DNA of 27,443 nt from contig CABSKX010000027.1 in the NCBI GenBank assembly GCA_902478365.1, positions 1-27,443 on the forward strand, read 5' to 3'. The notes below the pieces were generated by a model. It ran no database searches and was not told the origin of the DNA. It worked only from the letters and a program-made list of their open reading frames with translations. A program made the position numbers and the translations under genes. Shown one piece after another: positions 7,170-14,621 of the stretch. This DNA comes from an uncultured Collinsella sp. (GTDB lineage: Bacteria; Actinomycetota; Coriobacteriia; Coriobacteriales; Coriobacteriaceae). The stretch's first letter is position 1. Every line of letters begins with the position of its first letter.

Positions 7170-8372
7170 ATGGACGCTAAGTTTACCGAGCTCGTCGAGC
7201 AGCTGAACGGCCTCGATTTTAAGGGTATGTACGGCAGCGACTTCCTACACACCTGGGACAAGACCACCGATGAGCTCAAGGCGCTCTACATCGTCGCCGA
7301 CGCTCTGCGCGAGCTGCGCGAGAACAACGTTTCGTCCAAGATCTTCGACTCCGGTCTTGCCGTCTCCCTGTTCCGCGACAACTCCACTCGTACGCGCTTC
7401 TCCTTCTCTAAGGCCGCCAACCTGCTCGGCCTTGAGCTGCAGGACCTGGACGAGAAGAAGTCCCAGATCGCTCACGGCGAGACCGTCCGCGAGACCGCTA
7501 CCATGATTTCCTTCATGGCCGACGTCATCGGCATCCGCGACGACATGTACATTGGCAAGGGCGACGCCTACATGGCTGAGGTCTCCGAGTCTGTCCAGCA
7601 GGCTTACGAGGATGGCGTTCTGGATCACCGTCCCACGCTCATCTCCCTGCAGTCCGACTCCGATCACCCCACGCAGTCCTCTGCCGACATGCTCTACCTT
7701 ATCAACGAGTTTGGCGGCCTCGAGAACCTCAAGGGCAAGAAGGTTGCCGTTACCTGGGCCTATTCGCCCTCTTACGGCAAGCCGCTGTCCTGCCCGCAGT
7801 CGCTGATCAGCCTGCTGCCCCGTTTTGGCATGGACGTCACCCTGGCCCACCCCGAGGGCTACGACCTCATGCCCGAGGTCGTCGAGCGCGCTAAGGGCTA
7901 CGCCGCCGAGTCCGGCACCACCTTTAAGCAGGTCAACACCATGGCCGAGGCCTTCGAGGGCGCCGACATCGTGATCCCCAAGAGCTGGGCTCCGTTTGCC
8001 GCCATGGAGAAGCGCACCAACCTGTACGCCGAGGGCGACGACGCCGGCATCGCAGCGCTCGAGAAGGAGCTGCTCGCTCAGAACGCTACGCATCAGGATT
8101 GGTGCTCCACGACCGAGCTCATGGAGAAGACTGCCAACGGCCAGGACACCATCTTTATGCACCCGCTGCCCGCCGACATCTCCGGTGTCTCCTGCGAGCA
8201 CGGCGAGGTCAACGCCGACGTCTTCGACATGCACCGCGTGGGCATGTACAAGGAGGCCAGCTACAAGCCGTACGCCATCGCAGCCATGATGTTCCTGCAG
8301 AAGGTTGCCGATCCCGCCGCTACCCTCAAGGCCCTCGACGAGCGCAACACCGCCCGTTGGTTCCAGGCCTAA
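7170..8372 (+). CDS. ygeW: YgeW-type carbamoyltransferase
   Basis: This 400-residue protein belongs to the aspartate/ornithine carbamoyltransferase superfamily. The carbamoyl-phosphate loop is NSTRTR (71-76). The second-site motif is DHPTQSSADML (165-174), and the C-terminal loop is MHPLPADISGVSCEHGEV (330-347). The length and the HPLPADISG stretch fit YgeW rather than anabolic ArgF or PyrB. I chose the ATG at 7170 because AGAAAGGA ends 7 nt before it; the frame is open 62 codons further upstream but through the hairpin region. It is followed after 14 nt by carbamate kinase. That arrangement suggests it runs in the catabolic direction, transferring a carbamoyl group from a ureido intermediate to phosphate. 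E. coli YgeW has no settled substrate, so this is inference from context. Confidence 0.9.
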   Translation: MDAKFTELVEQLNGLDFKGMYGSDFLHTWDKTTDELKALYIVADALRELRENNVSSKIFDSGLAVSLFRDNSTRTRFSFSKAANLLGLELQDLDEKKSQIAHGETVRETATMISFMADVIGIRDDMYIGKGDAYMAEVSESVQQAYEDGVLDHRPTLISLQSDSDHPTQSSADMLYLINEFGGLENLKGKKVAVTWAYSPSYGKPLSCPQSLISLLPRFGMDVTLAHPEGYDLMPEVVERAKGYAAESGTTFKQVNTMAEAFEGADIVIPKSWAPFAAMEKRTNLYAEGDDAGIAALEKELLAQNATHQDWCSTTELMEKTANGQDTIFMHPLPADISGVSCEHGEVNADVFDMHRVGMYKEASYKPYAIAAMMFLQKVADPAATLKALDERNTARWFQA

Positions 8373-8386
8373 AGCTGGGCTGAGAA

Positions 8387-9337
8387 ATGGCTAAGCGTAT
8401 CGTTGTCGCCCTGGGCGGAAACGCCCTCGGCGCCAACCTTCCCGAGCAGATGGAGGCCGTCAAGACGACTTCCAAGGCTATCGTCGACCTGATCGAGGAG
8501 GGCAACGAGGTCGTCGTCGTGCATGGCAACGGTCCCCAGGTGGGCATGATCGCCAACGCGATGGCTGAGCTCACGCGCTCTAATCCTCAGAAGTACGTTC
8601 CCTGCCCCTTGTCCGTTTGCGGCGCCATGAGCCAGGGCTACATTGGCTATGACCTGCAAAATGCACTGCGCGAGGAAATGCTCGACCGCAATATCGACAA
8701 GGGTGTCGCCACCGTGCTCACCCAGGTCGAGGTTGCGGCAGACGACCCGGCCTTTGCCGACCCGGTCAAGCCGATTGGTCCGTGGATGAGCGAGGCCGAG
8801 GCCAAGGAGCTGGAGGCCGACCGCGGCTACCAGTTCATCCACGACGAGAAGCAGGGCTTCCGTCGCGTGGTTGCCTCGCCCAAGCCCGTGAACATCGTCG
8901 AGCTCGACACCATTAAGTCGCTCGTCGAGTCCAACCATGTGGTGATCTCCTGCGGCGGCGGTGGCATTCCCGTCACCAAGGCCCAGGGCAACCACCTTAA
9001 GGGCGCTGCCGCCGTCATCGATAAGGACTTTGCGGCCGAGAAGCTTGCCGAACAGCTCGATGCCGATGCCCTGGTTATCCTGACGGCCGTGGAGAAGGTT
9101 GCCATTGGCTTTGGCACCGACCACGAGCAGTGGCTCGACACGCTGACCGCGGCTGACGTAAAGCGTCTGTCCGAGGCCAACGAGTTCGGTCGCGGCTCCA
9201 TGCTGCCCAAGGTCCAGGCAGCCTCGACATTTGCCGAGAGCAAGCCGGGCCGCACGGCGCTCATCACACTGCTCGAGAAGGCGCGCGATGGCCTTGCCGG
9301 CAAGACCGGTACCACGTTTACCGGCGACGCTGAGTAG
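8387..9337 (+). CDS. yqeA: Carbamate kinase
   Basis: This 316-residue amino-acid kinase family enzyme makes ATP and carbamate from carbamoyl phosphate and ADP. Motifs are ALGGNALG (8-15), VVHGNGPQVG (44-53), the DPVKPIGPW stretch (125-133), SCGGGGIPV (188-196) and VIDKD (210-214). The length is normal for ArcC/YqeA. It begins 14 nt after ygeW with a modest GAGA-type binding site, so the pair is almost certainly co-transcribed. No arginine deiminase gene is nearby. A role as the ATP-yielding last step of the purine-linked pathway therefore fits better than arginine fermentation. The symbol yqeA is used because of the neighbours; by sequence alone arcC would be equally fair. Confidence 0.95.
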   Translation: MAKRIVVALGGNALGANLPEQMEAVKTTSKAIVDLIEEGNEVVVVHGNGPQVGMIANAMAELTRSNPQKYVPCPLSVCGAMSQGYIGYDLQNALREEMLDRNIDKGVATVLTQVEVAADDPAFADPVKPIGPWMSEAEAKELEADRGYQFIHDEKQGFRRVVASPKPVNIVELDTIKSLVESNHVVISCGGGGIPVTKAQGNHLKGAAAVIDKDFAAEKLAEQLDADALVILTAVEKVAIGFGTDHEQWLDTLTAADVKRLSEANEFGRGSMLPKVQAASTFAESKPGRTALITLLEKARDGLAGKTGTTFTGDAE

Positions 9338-9355
9338 GCATATCTGCACCATTGA

Positions 9356-9389
9356 GGAGGGTGCCCTGCGTCGCGGGGTGCCCTCCTTT
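9356..9389 (+). terminator. Hairpin after carbamate kinase, weak terminator
   Basis: GGAGGGTGCCC (9356-9366) pairs with GGGTGCCCTCC (9376-9386) with two G:U pairs, followed by TTTG. The short T-run suggests partial termination, dividing ygeX-ygeY-ygeW-yqeA from mocA-hyuA. Confidence 0.5.
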
Positions 9390-9514
9390 GTGCTATGGAG
9401 AGCCAAGGGTCGTTCGCTGGAAAACGAGTGCGTGCCTGTTCCGACGGAGTGTGAGCTTGGTATGGTGGGTATAGCAACTATGGTGTCCAAAGCAGCCAGG
9501 GGAGGTTTGCGGAG

Positions 9515-10129
9515 ATGAAACTCGGTTGCGTCATTATGGCTTCGGGCGAGGGCAAGCGGTTTGGCTCTAACAAGATGCTTGCCGATATCTATGGCGAGCC
9601 GCTGATTGCCCGGACCATCGATTCGGTTCCCCAGGGCTTTGACGCCGTAGTTTCGACGCGTTGGCCCGAGGTCGCCCAGATTTGCGAGGACAAGCATTGC
9701 CCGTGCGTGCTGCACGATGGCGAGCTGCGCAGCGAAAGCGTCCGCGCGGGTCTTTCGTGGGGGGTCGAACGCAACTGGAAAGGTTGCCTCTTTTTGCCGG
9801 GCGACCAGCCGCTCGTGAGTTCGGATTCTTTTGGAGCAATGGTTCGTGCATTTGACGAGCGTGGCCGCAAGCATCCGGTGCGTCTTGCGTGCAACGGTGA
9901 GCCTTCGAGCCCGGTGCTCTTTCCGGCGGAACTGTTCGATGCACTTATGTGTCTTGAGGGCAAGGACGGCGGCTGTTCCATCCTCAAGGACCGTACCGAC
10001 GTGGTGCTGGTCGAGGCGCGTGCCTACGAGCTGTGGGACGTCGATACCGCCAAGGGACAGCAACGCATAACGGAGCATATCGCTGCCTGCTCGTATTTTG
10101 ATCGCGTGGCCAACTGTATTAATCAATAA
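9515..10129 (+). CDS. mocA: Molybdenum cofactor nucleotidyltransferase, MocA/YgfJ family
   Basis: This 204-residue MobA-like NTP transferase has the N-terminal nucleotide-binding loop ASGEGKRFGSNK (9-20), a variant of the usual LAAGxSxRMGxxK, and the metal-binding FLPGDQPLV (93-101). Family members attach CMP (MocA) or a similar nucleotide to molybdopterin for hydroxylases of the xanthine oxidase family. The next genes are hyuA, yqeC, yqeB and xdhC, so it should serve the same selenium-dependent molybdenum hydroxylase. GGGGAGG precedes the ATG. It is 9 nt from hyuA. The alternative name is ygfJ. Confidence 0.85.
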   Translation: MKLGCVIMASGEGKRFGSNKMLADIYGEPLIARTIDSVPQGFDAVVSTRWPEVAQICEDKHCPCVLHDGELRSESVRAGLSWGVERNWKGCLFLPGDQPLVSSDSFGAMVRAFDERGRKHPVRLACNGEPSSPVLFPAELFDALMCLEGKDGGCSILKDRTDVVLVEARAYELWDVDTAKGQQRITEHIAACSYFDRVANCINQ

Positions 10130-10137
10130 GGAGCAAC

Positions 10138-11505
10138 ATGATCATCATCAAAAACGGCGCGCTCGTGACGCCACAGGGGCTTCGCCGTGCCGATCTTGCC
10201 ATGGAGGGCGATAAGATCGTGCGGATCGCCGCGGCGATTGAGCCTGCCGAGGGCGATATCGTCGAGGATGCCGCGGGCTGCTGGGTGTTTCCCGGCTTTA
10301 TCGACGGCCACACGCACATGCAGTGCTGGACTGGCATGGATTGGACAGCCGATAGCTTTGAGACCGGCACGCGTGCGGCTGCCTGCGGCGGCACGACGAC
10401 CATCGTGGACTACGCGACGGCCGATCGCGGCGTGACTATGCCCGATGCCTTGGCCGAGTGGCATCGCCGCGCCGACGGAACCTGCACGGCCAACTACGCC
10501 TTTCATATGGCACTCGCCGAGTGGAACGAGCGCAACCGCGCCGACCTTTCGGCCATGCGCGAGGCGGGCGTATCGTCGTTCAAGACTTACTTTGCCTATG
10601 ACCACCTGCGCTTGGACGATGCCGAGACGCTCGAGGTGCTCGAGGAGCTCAAGCGCCTGGGCGGTATCCTGTGCGTGCATTGCGAGAACGGTACGCTGGT
10701 GAATGAGCTGCAGAAGCGCGTGTACGAGCAGGGTATACACGGGCCCGAGGGCCATGCGCTCAGCCGTCCGGATGTGTGCGAGGCCGAGGCGGTGAGCCGT
10801 CTGCTATATCTGGCGCACCTGGCCGGCGACGCACCGGTCAACGTGGTGCACCTTTCGACCAAGCTGGGGCTCGAGGCCATTCGTGCCGCCAAGGCGCGCG
10901 GGCAGAAGAATATCTATGTCGAGACCTGCCCTCAGTATCTGATGCTCGACGATACGTGCTACTTGGAGCAGGGAGAGGACGGCTTTGCGGGTGCCAAGTA
11001 TGTGATGAGCCCGCCGCTGCGCCATGCGGGCGACCGTGCGGCACTGCGCGAGGCGCTTGTGGCCGGCGAGATCGATACGATCGCGACCGACCACTGCAGC
11101 TTTAACCTGCACGGGCAAAAGGACCGCGGGCGCGACGACTTCCGCGCGATTCCCAACGGCGGACCCGGTGTGGAGCATCGCCCCGTCGCGATCGCTACGA
11201 GCTTTGAGGGGCAGCTGGGCCCCGAGGATCTGTGCCGCTTGATGAGCGAGAACCCGGCGCGCGTCTTTGGCATGTATCCGCGCAAGGGCTGTCTTGCCGA
11301 GGGCTCCGATGCCGACGTGTGCGTGTGGGATCCCAAGGCGTGCTGGACGATCAGTGCCGCGACGCAGCACCAGGCTGTGGACTACACGCCGCTCGAGGGC
11401 TTTGAGGCGCATGGTCGCGCCAAAGCCGTGTTTGTGAACGGCGTGCTGGCTGCACGCGACGGCGAGCCCACCGGAGCCCAGCCCGGCCGCTACGTCCCCC
11501 GCTAG
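10138..11505 (+). CDS. hyuA: Hydantoinase / dihydropyrimidinase-type cyclic amidohydrolase
   Basis: This 455-residue amidohydrolase-superfamily enzyme has a complete dinuclear metal site. It has H58 and H60 in GHTHMQ, the lysine expected to be carbamylated at K149 in SFKTYFAYD, H181 in VHCENG, H238 in VVHLST, and the catalytic D318 in ATDHCSF. It is the length of bacterial D-hydantoinases. These enzymes open cyclic amides such as hydantoins and dihydropyrimidines. Within this cluster it would open a cyclic purine-derived intermediate. AAGGAG lies just upstream of the ATG, 9 nt after mocA. Allantoinase is a possible alternative, but the cluster matches hyuA of the ygeW-xdhD region. Confidence 0.9.
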   Translation: MIIIKNGALVTPQGLRRADLAMEGDKIVRIAAAIEPAEGDIVEDAAGCWVFPGFIDGHTHMQCWTGMDWTADSFETGTRAAACGGTTTIVDYATADRGVTMPDALAEWHRRADGTCTANYAFHMALAEWNERNRADLSAMREAGVSSFKTYFAYDHLRLDDAETLEVLEELKRLGGILCVHCENGTLVNELQKRVYEQGIHGPEGHALSRPDVCEAEAVSRLLYLAHLAGDAPVNVVHLSTKLGLEAIRAAKARGQKNIYVETCPQYLMLDDTCYLEQGEDGFAGAKYVMSPPLRHAGDRAALREALVAGEIDTIATDHCSFNLHGQKDRGRDDFRAIPNGGPGVEHRPVAIATSFEGQLGPEDLCRLMSENPARVFGMYPRKGCLAEGSDADVCVWDPKACWTISAATQHQAVDYTPLEGFEAHGRAKAVFVNGVLAARDGEPTGAQPGRYVPR

Positions 11506-11532
11506 CAGGAAGATCACCGGATTCCCCTCCGC

Positions 11533-11600
11533 AGTTGCGGTGGAATAGTTCCTGTTTAGCTGCCAAATAGGCCGTTTTTAGGAACTATTTCACCGCAACT
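11533..11600. repeat. Palindromic dispersed repeat, copy 1 (bidirectional terminator position)
   Basis: AGTTGCGGTGGAATAGTTCC (11533-11552) pairs with its near-exact complement ending at 11600, giving 21-bp arms with one G:U-compatible mismatch. The central block contains CTGTTTAGCTGCCAAATAGG. It sits between convergent hyuA and yqeC. The same element in inverted orientation occurs at 14328-14394. Confidence 0.85.
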
Positions 11601-11625
11601 TATAGGTCTGCTGGGGCGGCGCCGG

Positions 11626-12360
11626 CTATTTGAGGCTGGTGGCGACGACGGAGCGGCCGAGGGCTGCCTCGAAGCGATCTGCCATCGTTGGGTCGGCAAG
11701 CGTGTCGACTTGGTTGAGCATGATGCGGGCATTGTTGAGGTTCAGCATCCGCAGCTCGGCATTGAGCACCTGGGCGACGCGCTCGGGCGTGGCGATGTCG
11801 GTGGGCTCGCAGCCGCAGCGCTCGCAGAAGAGCTCGGGGCGGTGGACGGCTTCGTTGATGGGCTTGCCGAGCCCCGAGGCGCCAACGATCCAGATGAGGT
11901 TGGCCGTGCCGGCGAGGACTACGGGCTCCCAGGCGGCATGCGCCTTGAGCGGGAGTCGCTTGCTGCCATCTGCCTCGGCCAACACATGGCCAAAGCGCTG
12001 CGCCAGCTCGTTGAGTGGCTCGGCGGGGGCGGAGAGCTTGCCTGTCTCCGGGTCCAAGACGCCTGCCTGGCAGATGCTTCCGCGCGCAAGGCCCGCGCAT
12101 GCCTCGCAGGTGCAGCCGGGAACATGCAGGGCCCCCGGCTTCCAAGGCGCGGCGTCCAGGCGACGGCTCGACCCGTCCCATGGCACGCCGGCGACGGGAA
12201 ACATGTGCGTGGTGGTACAGAGGAGCACCCTGTCGCCGGCGCGCATGAGCTCAAGGCCCAGCGTCTTCAGCAAGGTCGACTTGCCGCCACTGCCGATAAT
12301 TGCGGTAATGCCCGGCTCGATCTTGAGCGCGGAGGCAAGATTGCCGCTAACCGTTTCCAT
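11626..12360 (-). CDS. yqeC: YqeC, selenium-dependent hydroxylase accessory ATP/GTP-binding protein
   Basis: This 244-residue protein has a P-loop, GSGGKST (23-29), followed by the family motif CTTTHMF (48-54) and a cysteine cluster, CTCEAC (83-88), with another Cys at 97 that could bind metal. YqeC proteins are encoded with yqeB and selenium-dependent molybdenum hydroxylases and are thought to help build or insert the selenium-modified molybdenum cofactor; the exact step is not known. It is the only minus-strand gene of the module, convergent with hyuA and divergent from yqeB, so the two accessory genes probably share a control region. The ribosome binding site before the ATG is weak (GGCGG). 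Confidence 0.9.
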   Translation of the reverse strand: METVSGNLASALKIEPGITAIIGSGGKSTLLKTLGLELMRAGDRVLLCTTTHMFPVAGVPWDGSSRRLDAAPWKPGALHVPGCTCEACAGLARGSICQAGVLDPETGKLSAPAEPLNELAQRFGHVLAEADGSKRLPLKAHAAWEPVVLAGTANLIWIVGASGLGKPINEAVHRPELFCERCGCEPTDIATPERVAQVLNAELRMLNLNNARIMLNQVDTLADPTMADRFEAALGRSVVATSLK

Positions 12361-12373
12361 CTGTTCACCGCCG

Positions 12374-12380
12374 TATAATA
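12374..12380. promoter_or_regulatory. Overlapping -10-like boxes between yqeC and yqeB
   Basis: The plus strand reads TATAAT at 12374-12379 and the minus strand reads TATTAT at 12375-12380, in an AT-rich island between the divergent genes. Neither has a good -35 at 16-18 bp. The plus-strand box would give a leader of about 75 nt for yqeB. Confidence 0.4.
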
Positions 12381-12461
12381 CTGTGATAATAAATAATCAT
12401 CAGAGTGCGGTCGAACCGCTTTTGCTCTGCTCAAACCGTAGCACAGGGAGGTGCCCCGGGA

Positions 12462-13256
12462 ATGCTCGTTTATGTTCGCGGCGCCGGCGATATCGCCACG
12501 GGCGTCGCCGCTCGCTTGGTGCGCGCCGGCGTGTCGGTCGTTATGGCCGATATTGCGATTCCCACGTGCATCCGTCGCACAATCAGTTTTTGCGAGGCCA
12601 TTCGCCTGGGCGAGGTCGAGGTTGAAGGCATTCGCGCTCGCTTGGCACAGACGCCGGCAGAGGCGCTTGCAATTACCGAGGCCGGAGACGTCGCCGTCGT
12701 GGTAGACCCCCAGGCCAAGATGCTCGGCGAGCTGAAACCCGCGGCTGTGGTCGACGCGATTTTGGCCAAGCGCAACCTAGGTACCACGCGCGACATGGCG
12801 CCTGCCGTCATCGCCGTGGGGCCGGGCTTTACCGCGCCGGTTGACTGCGACGCCGTGGTCGAGACCATGCGCGGGCATTTTCTCGGCCGTGTCATTACCC
12901 AAGGTTCGCCCCAGCCCAACACAGGCGTGCCGGGCATTATCGCCGGCTATGGCAAGGAGCGCGTTATCCACAGCCCCGCCGCCGGCGTGTTTCGGTCCGA
13001 CCGCGCGATCGGCGACATCGTGAGCGCCGGAGACGTAATTGGCTACGCGGGCGATACTCCCATGGTCACGCAGATTGACGGCTGCTTGCGCGGTCTTTTG
13101 GCCGACGGCGTTCAGGTGACCGAGGGCTTTAAATGTGCCGACGTCGATCCGCGCGGCGATGCCAGCTATATCAACTACATTTCGGACAAGGCGACGTCGG
13201 TCGGCGGCGGTGTGCTCGAGGCGCTCGCCATGCTCACCGGTGTATTCCAGGGATAG
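12462..13256 (+). CDS. yqeB: YqeB, selenium-dependent molybdenum hydroxylase system protein
   Basis: This 264-residue protein has an N-terminal Rossmann-like motif, VRGAGDIATGVAARLVRAG, typical of the YqeB (EF2563-type) family. The C-terminal half contains HSPAAGVFRSDRAIGDIVSAG, resembling a barrel-sandwich segment. I chose the ATG at 12462 because GGGAGG lies about 10 nt upstream; the frame is open to 12405 but those residues look non-coding. The family co-occurs with selenium-dependent molybdenum hydroxylases and is inferred to act in cofactor selenation or insertion. It is followed after 9 nt by xdhC. Confidence 0.9.
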   Translation: MLVYVRGAGDIATGVAARLVRAGVSVVMADIAIPTCIRRTISFCEAIRLGEVEVEGIRARLAQTPAEALAITEAGDVAVVVDPQAKMLGELKPAAVVDAILAKRNLGTTRDMAPAVIAVGPGFTAPVDCDAVVETMRGHFLGRVITQGSPQPNTGVPGIIAGYGKERVIHSPAAGVFRSDRAIGDIVSAGDVIGYAGDTPMVTQIDGCLRGLLADGVQVTEGFKCADVDPRGDASYINYISDKATSVGGGVLEALAMLTGVFQG

Positions 13257-13265
13257 GAAATTGCA

Positions 13266-14309
13266 ATGGAAAAGCTCGATGTGGTGAATGCGGCGCTTGG
13301 CGCTCTGAAGGCTGGTAAGACGTGCGAGCTGGTGGTCGTGGCCGGCACGGCAGGGTCATCGCCGCGCGGCGTGGGCGCCTGGATGGCCGTCTTTGCCGAT
13401 GGCAGCCAGGCGGGCACTATCGGCGGCGGCAAGATTGAGCTCTTTGCGCTGAACGAGGCGCGCGAGCTCCTGAGCGCGGGACAGTCACGTCTGGTCCGCT
13501 ACACCATGGGCGGCGAGAACTCCGATACCGGCATGATCTGCGGCGGAGCCATCTGCCTGTGCTACCTGCATCTGGATGCGACTCGGGTACCGTTGTTCCA
13601 GGAAATAGCCGACGTCTTGGCCTATCGGCGCATCGGCGACTTCGTCATCGACTTTGAGCCGTTTATCGCGAGCGCGCTCGAGGGCGATGTGGCCGAGTAC
13701 CATGGCGAGGAATCGCGCCGCACCATTGCGGGCTGCCCCGGGCTTTCGCTGGTGGAGGAGGGGAGTAAGGTCACCTACACCAACGCAGCCTCCGAGATTC
13801 CCGCGGCGCACATCGAGACGCTCTGCCCCGAGGGCCTGACCTATATCTTTGGCTGCGGCCACGTGGGCGCCGCGACGGCGCGGGTGCTCACGGCGGCGGG
13901 CTTTGCCGTCGTGGCTTGCGACGACCGCCCCGGCACGCTGACCCCCGATTGGGTGCCCGGTGTCTACGACCGTCGTCTGGTCGACTACAAGAACCTGAGC
14001 AAACAGTGCCCCATCGGTCCGCGCGACTTGGTGGTCGTGGCCACGGCGGGTCACAAATCCGATATCGACGTGGTGATTCAGGCGATGCGCGCCAAACCCG
14101 CCTACCTGGGCTGCTTGGGCTCGCGCCGTAAGACGGCCTTTGTGCGCGCCCGCCTGGAACAGGAGGGCTTTACGCAGGAGCAGATCAACGAGCTGCACCT
14201 GCCGATCGGAGTCGCCATCGAGGCCGAGGACCCTGAGGAGATCGCTATCTCCATCGCCGCCGAGATGATCCACCTGCGCCGCACCAAACTCGTCCCCCGC
14301 AAGCGCTAA
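13266..14309 (+). CDS. xdhC: XdhC/CoxI family molybdenum cofactor insertion protein
   Basis: This 347-residue protein has the XdhC_CoxI domain in the N-terminal half, with GTAGSSPRGVGAWM (27-40), TIGGGKIE (51-58) and GMICGG (89-94). The C-terminal XdhC Rossmann domain starts at YIFGCGHVGAATA (193-205) and includes GCLGSRRKTAF. XdhC proteins bind molybdenum cofactor, add the terminal sulfur and hand it to xanthine dehydrogenase-type enzymes. With yqeB and yqeC alongside, the client is probably a selenium-dependent hydroxylase, which is not in this window. The gene is followed by the second palindromic repeat and then by the ribosomal cluster. Confidence 0.92.
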   Translation: MEKLDVVNAALGALKAGKTCELVVVAGTAGSSPRGVGAWMAVFADGSQAGTIGGGKIELFALNEARELLSAGQSRLVRYTMGGENSDTGMICGGAICLCYLHLDATRVPLFQEIADVLAYRRIGDFVIDFEPFIASALEGDVAEYHGEESRRTIAGCPGLSLVEEGSKVTYTNAASEIPAAHIETLCPEGLTYIFGCGHVGAATARVLTAAGFAVVACDDRPGTLTPDWVPGVYDRRLVDYKNLSKQCPIGPRDLVVVATAGHKSDIDVVIQAMRAKPAYLGCLGSRRKTAFVRARLEQEGFTQEQINELHLPIGVAIEAEDPEEIAISIAAEMIHLRRTKLVPRKR

Positions 14310-14327
14310 TCGCATCCCCACCAATTA

Positions 14328-14394
14328 AGTTGCGGTGAAATACGGATTGTTTAAGCCTGTTAGGCCGCCAAACAGTCCCTATTTCACCGCAACT
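14328..14394. repeat. Palindromic dispersed repeat, copy 2
   Basis: AGTTGCGGTGAAATA (14328-14342) and TATTTCACCGCAACT (14380-14394) are exact 15-bp arms. An inner GGATTGTTT/AAACAGTCC pairing (14344-14352 with 14370-14378) has one mismatch. Read on the minus strand, its core (CTGTTTGGCGGCC...) matches the core of copy 1 at 11533-11600, so it is the same element inverted. GCTTTT follows, so it may also terminate xdhC transcription. Confidence 0.85.
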
Positions 14395-14478
14395 GCTTTT
14401 CGGGATCCATTTGTGCGGGGGAGTTGTGGAGTTGTGCAGGCAGACGAGGTTTTTCTGGAAATACACACCCAATGCGCG

Positions 14479-14484
14479 TATAGT
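14479..14484 (+). promoter_or_regulatory. Probable -10 box for the rplE-led ribosomal operon
   Basis: TATAGT (14479-14484) lies in the 312-bp gap between xdhC and rplE, about 137 nt before the rplE start. Only a weak -35 is seen (CTGGAA at 18 bp). The gap otherwise holds repeat copy 2 and a leader of about 130 nt with AAGGAG just before rplE. A promoter is needed here because the cluster begins at rplE, and this is the best candidate. Confidence 0.4.
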
Positions 14485-14621
14485 ACCGATTGTTTTGTCG
14501 GCTCCTGCTGCGTCGAGTCCAAACCGCAAAATGCCATGAGCGGCGCGGATGCAGTCAGGAGGCACGAGGACAACCCGTCGTGGCCACGCCCCGTGCTTAA
14601 AACCCCAAGAAGGAGTGAACA

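Noticed and set aside
8369..10126. Minus-strand 585-codon open frame over carbamate kinase and mocA
   Set aside because: It spans two well-supported plus-strand genes and their gap; no family motif is visible.
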